In this document: in pieces, positions 1 to 6,873 of the stretch | Layout: every line of letters begins with the position of its first letter | Numbering within the stretch: the stretch's first letter is position 1 | Assembly (NCBI GenBank): GCA_013154385.1 | Contig: JAADCO010000119.1 | Span: 1-20,844 of the forward strand | DNA from: Thermodesulfobacteriota bacterium | GTDB taxonomy: Bacteria > Desulfobacterota > Thermodesulfobacteria > Thermodesulfobacteriales > Thermodesulfatatoraceae | DNA: 20,844 nt | Direction of reading: 5' to 3' | Position numbers and translations under genes: made by a program | The notes under the pieces: model-generated | Told to the model about the DNA's origin: nothing | The model's input: the letters and a program-made list of their open reading frames with translations, nothing else | The model's database searches: none

Positions 1-936
1 TTGCCGGGGTTCCGGGAAGTGAAGCCCATGGTCTTCTGCGGCCTCTTCCCGGTGGATAGCGAACAATACGACGAGCTTCGCGAGGCCGTGGAGAAACTCT
101 GGCTCAACGATCCGGCCTTCTCCTACGAACCGGAGAACTCCGCCGCCCTGGGGTTCGGTTTCCGCTGCGGTTTCCAGGGCCTCCTGCACATGGAGATCAT
201 CCAGGAACGTCTGGAGCGGGAGTTCGGGCTGCGTCTCATCAGCACCGCGCCTTCCGTGCGTTACAAGGTGGAGCTCGTAGACGGCACCACGGTGGAGGTG
301 GAAAACCCGGCCCATTGGCCCCCGCGCGAGAAGATCGCCCGGGTCCTCGAACCATACATCCGCGCCGAGATTTACACCCCCAAGGAATACGTCGGGGCCA
401 TCATGCGTCTTTGCGAGGAGAAGAGAGGGGTCCAGAAAGACATGCGCTATCTCACCCCTCAGCGCGTGCAACTGGTCTACGATCTTCCCTTCAGCGAAGT
501 GGTGCTCGATTTCTTCGACAAGCTCAAATCCTATTCCCGCGGCTACGCTTCCATGGATTACCAGTTCCTGGAATACCGCCCCTCGGACCTGGTGAAACTC
601 GACATCTACATCAACAAGCAGCCCGTGGACGCGCTTTCCCTCATCGTCCACCGCGACAAGGCCTACTATCGCGGGCGCGAGCTGGTTTCCAAGCTGAGGG
701 AGGTTATCCCGCGCCAGCTCTTCGAGGTGGTCATCCAGGCGGCCATCGGCTCGAAGATCATCGCCCGCGAGAGGATCCCACCCTTGAGGAAGGACGTGCT
801 GGCCAAGTGTTACGGGGGCGACGTGACCAGAAAGCGCAAGCTCCTCGAAAAGCAAAAAGAGGGCAAGAAGCGCATGAAAAATCTCGGTCAGGTGGAGATC
901 CCTCAGGAAGCCTTCCTGGCCATCCTGCGCATCTAA
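1..936 (+). CDS. lepA: Elongation factor 4 (LepA), C-terminal half, truncated by window edge
   Basis: LepA/EF4 is a ribosome-bound GTPase that acts on stalled or mis-translocated ribosomes. Only about the last 311 residues are present; the family is about 600 residues, so the GTPase domain lies upstream of the window and the first TTG is an internal Leu, not a start. The visible part contains the conserved segments GFGFRCGFQGLLHMEI (around residue 52), GYASMDYQF (around 181), HRDKAYYRGREL (around 219) and the LepA-specific C-terminal tail with LAKCYGGDVTRK and KQKEGKKRMK, ending in PQEAFLAIL. No frameshift is seen. It is followed 94 bases later by lepB on the same strand; lepA-lepB is a very common bacterial operon, which supports both calls. 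Identification is firm. Confidence 0.97.
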   Translation: MPGFREVKPMVFCGLFPVDSEQYDELREAVEKLWLNDPAFSYEPENSAALGFGFRCGFQGLLHMEIIQERLEREFGLRLISTAPSVRYKVELVDGTTVEVENPAHWPPREKIARVLEPYIRAEIYTPKEYVGAIMRLCEEKRGVQKDMRYLTPQRVQLVYDLPFSEVVLDFFDKLKSYSRGYASMDYQFLEYRPSDLVKLDIYINKQPVDALSLIVHRDKAYYRGRELVSKLREVIPRQLFEVVIQAAIGSKIIARERIPPLRKDVLAKCYGGDVTRKRKLLEKQKEGKKRMKNLGQVEIPQEAFLAILRI

Positions 937-949
937 ATTCTCTCTTGTC

Positions 950-961
950 TTTTGCGCAAAA
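950..961. promoter_or_regulatory. 12-bp perfect palindrome in the lepA-lepB gap
   Basis: TTTTGCGCAAAA lies 13 bases after the lepA stop, inside the 94-base gap before lepB. A weak -10-like TAATAT (965-970) follows it, but I find no convincing -35 at normal spacing. It could be a small operator, part of a weak internal lepB promoter, or chance. It is too short in its stem and lacks a U tract in the right place to be a good terminator. Confidence 0.3.
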
Positions 962-1030
962 AAGTAATATTCCTCACGAAGCCCCTTGGTCTTTCACAAG
1001 GGCCGGACACTTCACCCAGAGGAGTTTTCT

Positions 1031-1651
1031 TTGGAAGACAAAGAGACTTTGGCGGCCAAAGTCTGGGATTGGGTCAAGACCATCGTCCTGGCCCTGCTCC
1101 TGGCGCTCTTCATCCGCACTTTCTTCGTCCAAGCCTTCAAGATCCCGTCTGGTTCCATGATCCCCACCCTCCTCATCGGGGATCACATCCTGGTCAACAA
1201 GTTCATCTACGGCGTGCGGAATCCCATCACCCGGGAGCTCTGGATCAAGGGCAAGACCCCTCAGAGACGGGACGTCATCGTCTTCATCTTTCCGGAGAAT
1301 CGCAAACTGGACTTCATCAAGCGCGTGATCGGGCTCCCCGGAGAGATAGTCGAGATCCGCAACAAAGTGGTCTACATCAACGGTGTCCCGCTAAAGGAAC
1401 CGTATGTTCAGCACACCGATCCGCGGATCCTTCCGCGAGAGGTGAGCCCCCGGGACAATTTCGGCCCCGTAAAGGTCCCCCCCGGGCATCTCTTCGTCCT
1501 CGGAGACAATAGGGACCAGAGCCACGATAGCCGCTTCTGGGGGTTCGTCCCCATCCGGGACGTGAAGGGCAAGGCCTTCATCATCTATTTTTCCTGGGAT
1601 CCGCGCACCTATCACATTCGCTGGCGCCGCATAGGAAAGCTCATCCACTGA
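1031..1651 (+). CDS. lepB: Signal peptidase I
   Basis: Type I signal peptidase, a membrane-anchored Ser/Lys protease that removes signal peptides from secreted proteins on the outer face of the inner membrane. I chose the TTG at 1031 because GGAG at 1021-1024 sits 6 bases upstream; an in-frame TTG at 986 would add 15 residues and has no ribosome site. From this start the protein has 206 residues: one N-terminal membrane segment (about 17-35), the catalytic Ser42 in PSGSM (box B), the catalytic Lys97 in IKRVIGLPGE (box D) and GDNRDQSHDSRFWG (box E). It is a short single-anchor form, as in many non-enteric bacteria. Its last 11 bases overlap the end of the convergent GGDDF gene, so no terminator fits between the two operons. 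Confidence 0.95.
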   Translation: MEDKETLAAKVWDWVKTIVLALLLALFIRTFFVQAFKIPSGSMIPTLLIGDHILVNKFIYGVRNPITRELWIKGKTPQRRDVIVFIFPENRKLDFIKRVIGLPGEIVEIRNKVVYINGVPLKEPYVQHTDPRILPREVSPRDNFGPVKVPPGHLFVLGDNRDQSHDSRFWGFVPIRDVKGKAFIIYFSWDPRTYHIRWRRIGKLIH

Positions 1652-2570
1652 CCTGATAGGGCCCCCGGCGACGATCAATGAAATAGGCGCTTCCCGGTTG
1701 CTGTTTGACCAGCTTCTTGACCTGGGCCGCCACCGAGGCCACTTCGCCGTAATGCTTGAACTTGCCGGGATAATTGGGCACCACGGCGATGGAGATGGAG
1801 GGGAAGGGGAAACGCTGGATCTGGCCCCGGCGATCCTTGGCAATGAAGTAGCCCCTCTCGAGGTCCTCTTCGTCGAGGAAGTGGGGTACCAACCTATCGA
1901 AGCTGTCTATGATTTCCTGACAGATCTGCTCCACGCTCTCCAGGGGGCAGATGAAGACGAAGTCGTCTCCTCCTACGTGGCCCACAAAGCCCCTGTGGCC
2001 CGCGTGGAACTGGACGCTGTTGCTCAGGAGACGGGCCACCAGGCGCAGGATTTCGTCTCCCCGCGCGAATCCGTAGCGGTCGTTGAAGGGCTTGAAGTTG
2101 TCGAGATCCACGTAGCAAAAGGCGACCTCTTCTTCGGAGTCTATCTTCTGCTGGATGGCCTTGAGAATGGAGGTGTTTCCCGGAAGCCCGGTGAGGGGGT
2201 TGTTGTCCGCGATGCGGCAGGTGCGGGCAAAGGCCAGCTTTACCCTCGCGGCCACTTCGTCTCCGTTGGCACTTTCGAAAAAGAAGTCGTCAATGGGGAG
2301 CTCGTCTTCGAAATCGCTTGTCTCCCGCAGGATGAGCAAGATGGGGAGAAAGGCCAGGTTGAGGTTCTCCTTCAGGGCGAAGATCAAATCGGCGATCAGC
2401 TCCGGGGCGAGAGACTTTTCGAGGATGAGGAGGTCAGGGAGCCTTTCCAGCACTTCGCTGGCCATCTTCTTGGGATCTTCTTTGGTCTCCACGGAAAACC
2501 CGGCGCCTTGCAGGGCTTCCACCCAGGTGGATGTCCGTGGGTTACGACTGAGAAGGAGGATTTTGGTCAA
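1641..2570 (-). CDS. Degenerate receiver + GGDDF-type (GGDEF family) signalling protein
   Basis: 309-residue protein starting at TTG 2570, chosen because AAGGAGGAGGGC lies directly upstream; the reading frame extends further upstream, but that part is a shadow of the HDOD gene. Residues 1-115 have a receiver-like pattern (ILLLSRNP, PDLLILE) but lack the acidic pair and have Glu51 where the phospho-accepting Asp would be, so it is probably a pseudo-receiver. Residues 120-300 form a GGDEF-family domain with NPLTGLPGN (124-132), VDLDNFKPFND (154-164) and GGDDF (200-204) in place of GGDEF. GGDEF domains make cyclic di-GMP; whether the D-for-E change leaves activity is unknown. The gene overlaps the end of the HDOD gene by 29 bases, which suggests coupled translation and a shared pathway. 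Its 3' end overlaps lepB by 11 bases. Confidence 0.85.
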   Translation of the reverse strand: MTKILLLSRNPRTSTWVEALQGAGFSVETKEDPKKMASEVLERLPDLLILEKSLAPELIADLIFALKENLNLAFLPILLILRETSDFEDELPIDDFFFESANGDEVAARVKLAFARTCRIADNNPLTGLPGNTSILKAIQQKIDSEEEVAFCYVDLDNFKPFNDRYGFARGDEILRLVARLLSNSVQFHAGHRGFVGHVGGDDFVFICPLESVEQICQEIIDSFDRLVPHFLDEEDLERGYFIAKDRRGQIQRFPFPSISIAVVPNYPGKFKHYGEVASVAAQVKKLVKQQPGSAYFIDRRRGPYQVSG

Positions 2571-3420
2571 GCCCTCCTCCTTGCATTTCCATGGTGAAAA
2601 AGCGCAGGTCAAGGAGCCGGTCGTCCAGCTGCGGCATGAGTTCTTCCAGGTCCTTCTCTTTGAGCCGCAGGAGCTTCCAGGCCTTGTCCGCCAGCGGCGG
2701 GACCCAGGGGTCGCCTCCGGAGCCGTAGCCCCAGGCCCGGATGATGATGTCGGCAAAGTGGACGACGGCGGTTTCCTTCTTGAACCGGCGGGCCTTTTCC
2801 ACTTCGTGATGATAGGCGATGGGTTCGATGAGTCTTTCGGGAAGGTTCCACTGGTTGGTCAAAAGGCGTCCGATCTCGCCGTGGTCAAGCCCCAAAACCC
2901 GGCTTTCCGCCTCCCGCGTGTAGAGCTCCTCTTCTTTGATGAGGGAGGCGATTTGTCGCTGATATTCGGGAAACTCCGCCCGGATGACCACCTTTCCCAG
3001 GTCGTGGAGGAGCCCGGCGGTGGTCACCTCTTCGGGGTTGGGGATCTCGAGCTTGGTGGCCAGGAGCCCCGCGGCCGCGGCCACGCCCAGCGAGTGCTCC
3101 CAGAGGCTGAGATCCTCGCTCTGCATCATCTCGAAGATGGAAGCCGTGATGACCAGGGTGCGGATGACGTTAAACCCCAGAAGGACGATGGCGTTGGAAA
3201 CCGTGGAGATGCGCCTGGGGAAACCGTAGAAGGCGGAGTTGACCATCTTGAGCACCTTGCCCGTGAGGACCTGGTCCTTCTCGATGACCTTGGCCAGCTG
3301 CAGGGCCGTGGTGTTGTCGTCTCCCAGGAGTTTGGTCAGCTTCGTGACCACCGGGGGCAACGTGGGGAGCGACTGGAGATTGCGCAGCCGTTTTTTGACC
3401 TTGCGTTTGGTCTCGTCCAC
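2542..3420 (-). CDS. HDOD domain protein
   Basis: 292 residues. HDOD proteins are regulatory relatives of HD phosphohydrolases found in bacterial signalling; most have no assigned reaction. Residues about 15-210 match the family: LPTLPPVVTKL near the start, then DQVLTGKVLKMVNSAFYG (49-66) and AIVLLGFNVIRTLV (77-90). The HD metal-ligand pattern is unusually complete: His109, His139-Asp140 (LLHDLGK), His180, His204-His205 and Asp224, so hydrolase activity cannot be excluded. The start is GTG 3420, directly after the TAG of the preceding small gene, with GAGGAATAG as a plausible ribosome site. It lies between a 103-residue protein and the GGDDF protein and overlaps the latter, forming a three-gene signalling module at the end of the rpmH-gatA run. 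Confidence 0.93.
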   Translation of the reverse strand: MDETKRKVKKRLRNLQSLPTLPPVVTKLTKLLGDDNTTALQLAKVIEKDQVLTGKVLKMVNSAFYGFPRRISTVSNAIVLLGFNVIRTLVITASIFEMMQSEDLSLWEHSLGVAAAAGLLATKLEIPNPEEVTTAGLLHDLGKVVIRAEFPEYQRQIASLIKEEELYTREAESRVLGLDHGEIGRLLTNQWNLPERLIEPIAYHHEVEKARRFKKETAVVHFADIIIRAWGYGSGGDPWVPPLADKAWKLLRLKEKDLEELMPQLDDRLLDLRFFTMEMQGGGLDQNPPSQS

Positions 3421-3732
3421 CTATTCCTCGCTTCTCGTTGAAAGCCAGTACTTTTTGATTATCTCCTTCAGCTTCATGAGGCGTTCATCGTGGGTGACGC
3501 GCGAAAAGCGCTCTTCCAGGAGGGCCAGTTCTTCTTTGAGGGGCCTTTCCCAGGGAAAGTCAACCGGATGGCCTTCTACGGTGACGAAACGAACCCCGAG
3601 CTGCTTGAACTTCTCGATCAGGGGGGCTTCCAGGGCCACGCCTGCTCCGCACAGGACGCGGCCCTTGTCGTCGGTGACGTCCTGGGCCAGTTTCATGCCC
3701 GGTTGAGCCATGTCAAGGGGAATCTTCTGCAT
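3421..3732 (-). CDS. Small protein resembling the N-terminal domain of HD-GYP/HDOD-type regulators
   Basis: 103 residues. The first half (IPLDMAQPGMKLAQDV, then DKGRVLCGAGVAL, then LIEKFKQLGVRFVTVEG) resembles the small beta-rich domain that often precedes HD-GYP domains, here as a stand-alone protein. The second half is charged and predicted helical (EELALLEERFSRV, LMKLKEIIKKYW). No catalytic motif, signal peptide or membrane segment is visible. The ATG follows the gatA stop with no gap (TAGATG), and its own stop abuts the GTG of the HDOD gene, so the three are very likely co-translated. An adaptor or sensor role for the HDOD/GGDDF partners is inference from position and from the domain's usual fusion partners. 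I know no gene name for it. Confidence 0.8.
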   Translation of the reverse strand: MQKIPLDMAQPGMKLAQDVTDDKGRVLCGAGVALEAPLIEKFKQLGVRFVTVEGHPVDFPWERPLKEELALLEERFSRVTHDERLMKLKEIIKKYWLSTRSEE

Positions 3733-5193
3733 CTAGAGTTCCGGTTCCTTGGGTTTCAGGTCCAGGGTCTTTTCGAACTGATGCCCCAGGGCCAGCACCT
3801 GCGGTTCGCTGAAATGGGGCCCCATGATCTGCAGACCAATGGGGAGACCCTCCTGAGAAAAGCCGCAGGGCAACGAAAGCCCGACGATTCCCGCCAGGTT
3901 GACGGAGATGGTGTAGATGTCTGAGAGATACATCTGTAAAGGATCGTCTATTCTTTCCCCAATCTTAAACGCCGGACTCGGGGCCACCGGTCCGACGACG
4001 AAGTCCACTTCTTCAAAGGCCTTAGAGAAATCTTCGGCAATGAGGGTGCGAACTTGAGAGGCCTTTTTGTAGTAGGCGTCGTAGTAGCCCGCAGAGAGGG
4101 CGTAGGTGCCGATCATGATCCGGCGCTTGACCTCCGGCCCGAAACCCTGGGAGCGGGTCTTCTTGTACATGTCGATGAGGTCCTTGCCCTCCACGCGCAA
4201 CCCGTACTTGACGCCGTCGTAGCGGGCCAGGTTCGAGCTCGCCTCAGCCGGCGCGATGATGTAGTAGGCCGCAATGGCGTAAGGGGCGTGCGGCAGGGAG
4301 ACCTCCCTTACCTCGAGCCCCATCTTTTCGAAGACCTCAAGCGCCTTTTCCACGGCTTGCCGCACCTCTGGATCCAGACCTTCTCCCATATATTCTTTCG
4401 GGAGACCGACTTTTAATCCTTTAAGGTCTCTTTCGAGTGCCGCGAGATAGTCCGGGACCTCTTCCGGCGCGCAGGTAGAGTCGCGGGGATCAGGGCCGGC
4501 TATCACCCGGAGGAGAAGGGCGGTGTCCGCGACGGTCTTCGTGAGCGGGCCGATCTGGTCGAGAGAGGAGGCAAAGGCCACGAGCCCGTAACGGGAGACG
4601 CGGCCGTAGGTGGGTTTCAGCCCCACGACGCCGCAGAAGGAGGCCGGCTGCCTGATGGAGCCGCCGGTGTCAGAGCCCAGGGCCCCGGCGCAGAGGCCCG
4701 CGGCCACCGCCGCGGCAGATCCCCCGGAAGAGCCGCCGGGCACGCGGGAAAGGTCCCACGGGTTGTGGGTGGGGAAGAAGGCGGAGTTCTCCGTGGAGGA
4801 CCCCATGGCGAACTCGTCGAGATTCGTCTTCCCCAGGAAGACCGCCCCCGCGTCCCGCAGACGCTCAATGACCGTGGCTTCGTACGGGGGAACGAAGTTT
4901 TCGAGGATCTTCGAGGCGCAGGTGGTGCGCACGCCGTCGGTGCAAATGTTGTCCTTGATGGCCAGGGGCAGGCCCAGAAGGGGGCGCTTCTCTCCCTCCC
5001 CGCGTTCCAGGGCCTCGTCTGCGGCCTGCGCCTGTTTCAGGGCTTCCTCTCCGGTTAGCGTGATGTAGGCCCGGATCTGGGGGTCAAGCTTAGAGATGCG
5101 CTCCAGGAAGTATTCGGTAAGGGCTTTGCTGCTCACTTCACCGGCCAGGAGCTTTTCCCTTAGTTCGTTGAGAGATAGACGATGCCATTGCAT
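3733..5193 (-). CDS. gatA: Asp-tRNA(Asn)/Glu-tRNA(Gln) amidotransferase subunit A
   Basis: GatA is the glutaminase subunit of GatCAB, which amidates misacylated Glu-tRNA(Gln) and/or Asp-tRNA(Asn). The 486-residue protein has the full amidase signature. The Ser-cisSer-Lys triad is intact: Lys80 (LAIKDN), Ser155 (PGGSSGG) and Ser179 (TGGSIRQP). The conserved FCGVVGLKPTYGRVSRYG and SLDQIGP follow. Start at ATG 5193, with AGGAGG 8 bases upstream in the 12-base gap after gatC. gatC is the neighbour upstream; gatB is not in this window and must be elsewhere. The presence of the system implies that at least one of AsnRS or GlnRS is absent or supplemented. Length is normal for the family. Confidence 0.97.
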   Translation of the reverse strand: MQWHRLSLNELREKLLAGEVSSKALTEYFLERISKLDPQIRAYITLTGEEALKQAQAADEALERGEGEKRPLLGLPLAIKDNICTDGVRTTCASKILENFVPPYEATVIERLRDAGAVFLGKTNLDEFAMGSSTENSAFFPTHNPWDLSRVPGGSSGGSAAAVAAGLCAGALGSDTGGSIRQPASFCGVVGLKPTYGRVSRYGLVAFASSLDQIGPLTKTVADTALLLRVIAGPDPRDSTCAPEEVPDYLAALERDLKGLKVGLPKEYMGEGLDPEVRQAVEKALEVFEKMGLEVREVSLPHAPYAIAAYYIIAPAEASSNLARYDGVKYGLRVEGKDLIDMYKKTRSQGFGPEVKRRIMIGTYALSAGYYDAYYKKASQVRTLIAEDFSKAFEEVDFVVGPVAPSPAFKIGERIDDPLQMYLSDIYTISVNLAGIVGLSLPCGFSQEGLPIGLQIMGPHFSEPQVLALGHQFEKTLDLKPKEPEL

Positions 5194-5205
5194 GGCGCGA
5201 GCCTC

Positions 5206-5493
5206 CTATTTGATGACTTTCGGAACCACGAAGAAGTTGTCTTCCCTTTCCGGCGCGTTTTGCAAGGCCTTCTCCGGCGGGAGAGATTCCTTCACCTCGT
5301 CTTCCCGGAAGACGTTGGTGAGCTTAAGAGCGTGATATGTCGGTTCTACGTGGCTCGTGTCCAGCTCGTTCAGCTTGGCCACGTAAGAGAGGATGTCCGC
5401 CAACTGTTCGGTGAAACGGGTCACTTCTTCCTCGGAGAACTCCAGCCTGGCCAGATGCGCCACGTGGAGAACTTCCTCTTTGGTGATGCTCAT
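5206..5493 (-). CDS. gatC: Asp-tRNA(Asn)/Glu-tRNA(Gln) amidotransferase subunit C
   Basis: GatC is the small clamp subunit that wraps around and stabilises GatA and GatB. 95 residues, the usual length. The N-terminal helix pattern VLHVAHLARLEFSEEE, the middle LADILSYVAKLNELDTS and the C-terminal EREDNFFVVPKVI are all typical. The start ATG 5493 has AGGAGG 6 bases upstream; that site overlaps the stop codon of thiDN, so the two genes are closely coupled. gatA follows after 12 bases. Confidence 0.95.
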   Translation of the reverse strand: MSITKEEVLHVAHLARLEFSEEEVTRFTEQLADILSYVAKLNELDTSHVEPTYHALKLTNVFREDEVKESLPPEKALQNAPEREDNFFVVPKVIK

Positions 5494-5504
5494 GGTTTTT
5501 CCTC

Positions 5505-6836
5505 CTAATCCAGGAGTTTGAGGGCTTTCTTTACCACTTCGAGCGGGTCTCGCCCGAGCACGCGGATCATGGGTTCCTTGCCCACGTCACCCCGATCAAC
5601 CACGAGATCGGGCACGAAACCCAGGCGCCGACAGACCAGATCCACCCCCCAGGAGAGGGTGGAACCCTCGCGGGCCTTTATCTCAGGCGGTTCCTCCGCG
5701 CGGGAGAACTCGCCCAGCGAAAGGCCCTTCTTCTGCGCTTTCTCCAGGAACTCCTCGGCGAACCGGACGTTCATCGCGGACCGCACCTGCGGATCGTGCC
5801 GCATGGCCGCAAGAATCACGTTGGCCACGTGTCTGGAGGCCCCGAAGGTGGGGCAGCCTACGGGCTTGGCCCGCTCCCCCAGGGCCACGATGCGCCCGGG
5901 AAAAGCCGCCACTTCCCCGGCGTTTCGGGCCAGGGGCAGGGCGTAGCCCAGGTTGCTCTGGACCTCCGGGATGAGCTTCCTTACGGGAAACTGGCAGAAG
6001 TATTCCACGGCCTCCGTGAGCCTTTCCGGGACTTCCGCGCGGGCCTTCAGCCGATCCAGATGAACGAGATGATCGAGGGGAGAGATGCCCCGGCCAAGGG
6101 GGCCCTCCTTGGCCGCAAGAAGCCCCAGATAGACGAATTCCTGGGCCTGGCCCACGGCTTCGGGAAGGGGAAGACCCTTTCCGAGGAGGACCGTGAGGGC
6201 CGCGGCAAAGGTGCAGCCCGTGCCGTGTCCCAAGCGGCCTTCGAGGCGGGGCTGGGAGAAGGTGTGGAACTCCTTTCCGTCGAAGAGGACGTCCCGCACT
6301 TCCTCTCCCGGGGCGTGCCCCCCTTTGACGACCACGGCGCGGGGCCCCAGCGCCTGAAGGCTTCGGGCCATCTCCTCCGGAGAGGAGAGCTTTTGGCCCA
6401 GGAGCACCTCGGCCTCGGGAAGGTTCGGGGTGATCACCGTGGCCAGGGGAAGGAGCCTCTGCCGATAGGCTTCCACCGCCTCGCTTTCAAGGAGGGGCTC
6501 TCCGCCTTTGGCCACCATTACCGGGTCCACCACGAGAATGGGCCGATGTTTTTCGAGCACCTCGGCCACGGCGTGTATCGTTTCCGCGCGCGCCAACATG
6601 CCGGTTTTCACCGCGCGCGGGGGGAGGTCTTCGAAGAGGGCCTCAAGCTGGCTCTTCACCATCTCCGGGGAAACGGCCTCCCAGCCCTTTACCCCGAGAG
6701 AGTTCTGCACGGTGAGGGCGGTGATGACGGTTTGTCCGAAAGCACCGAGAAGGGTGAAGACACGGAGGTCGGTCTGTAGACCGGCGCCTCCGCTTGGATC
6801 GGAACCGGCTATCGTGGCTACGACCAGGCGGGCCAT
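5505..6836 (-). CDS. thiDN: Bifunctional HMP/HMP-P kinase and ThiN-type thiamine-phosphate synthase
   Basis: 443 residues in two domains. Residues 1-260 are ThiD, which phosphorylates hydroxymethylpyrimidine: AGSDPSGGAGLQTD (10-23), VDPVMVAKGG (103-112) and the anion-hole segment GHGTGCTF with Cys208. Residues about 268-443 are ThiN, the archaeal-type enzyme that joins HMP-PP and thiazole phosphate to give thiamine phosphate in place of ThiE: PEVQSNLGYAL (290-300), FPGRIV (312-317), FGASRHVA (331-338) and RSAMNVRF (352-359). Arg315 and His336 appear to be the Arg and His reported as essential in archaeal ThiN. The ATG is 37 bases after mnmE with no Shine-Dalgarno; the upstream stretch is pyrimidine-rich (see findings). 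No TPP riboswitch is seen. gatC follows directly. Confidence 0.93.
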   Translation of the reverse strand: MARLVVATIAGSDPSGGAGLQTDLRVFTLLGAFGQTVITALTVQNSLGVKGWEAVSPEMVKSQLEALFEDLPPRAVKTGMLARAETIHAVAEVLEKHRPILVVDPVMVAKGGEPLLESEAVEAYRQRLLPLATVITPNLPEAEVLLGQKLSSPEEMARSLQALGPRAVVVKGGHAPGEEVRDVLFDGKEFHTFSQPRLEGRLGHGTGCTFAAALTVLLGKGLPLPEAVGQAQEFVYLGLLAAKEGPLGRGISPLDHLVHLDRLKARAEVPERLTEAVEYFCQFPVRKLIPEVQSNLGYALPLARNAGEVAAFPGRIVALGERAKPVGCPTFGASRHVANVILAAMRHDPQVRSAMNVRFAEEFLEKAQKKGLSLGEFSRAEEPPEIKAREGSTLSWGVDLVCRRLGFVPDLVVDRGDVGKEPMIRVLGRDPLEVVKKALKLLD

Positions 6837-6873
6837 AGGAGGGAGGATAACGCGAGAAAGGGGCTTCGCAAAG

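Noticed and set aside
986..1030. Longer lepB from TTG 986
   Set aside because: No ribosome site upstream, and the extra 15 residues do not belong to the family pattern; TTG 1031 has GGAG at the right distance.
2571..2756. Upstream extension of the GGDDF gene
   Set aside because: This part is the out-of-frame shadow of the HDOD C-terminus; TTG 2570 with a strong GGAGG site is the better start.
6837..6873. TPP riboswitch before thiDN
   Set aside because: The gap is 37 bases, too short for the aptamer, and the conserved CUGAGA and related boxes are absent.
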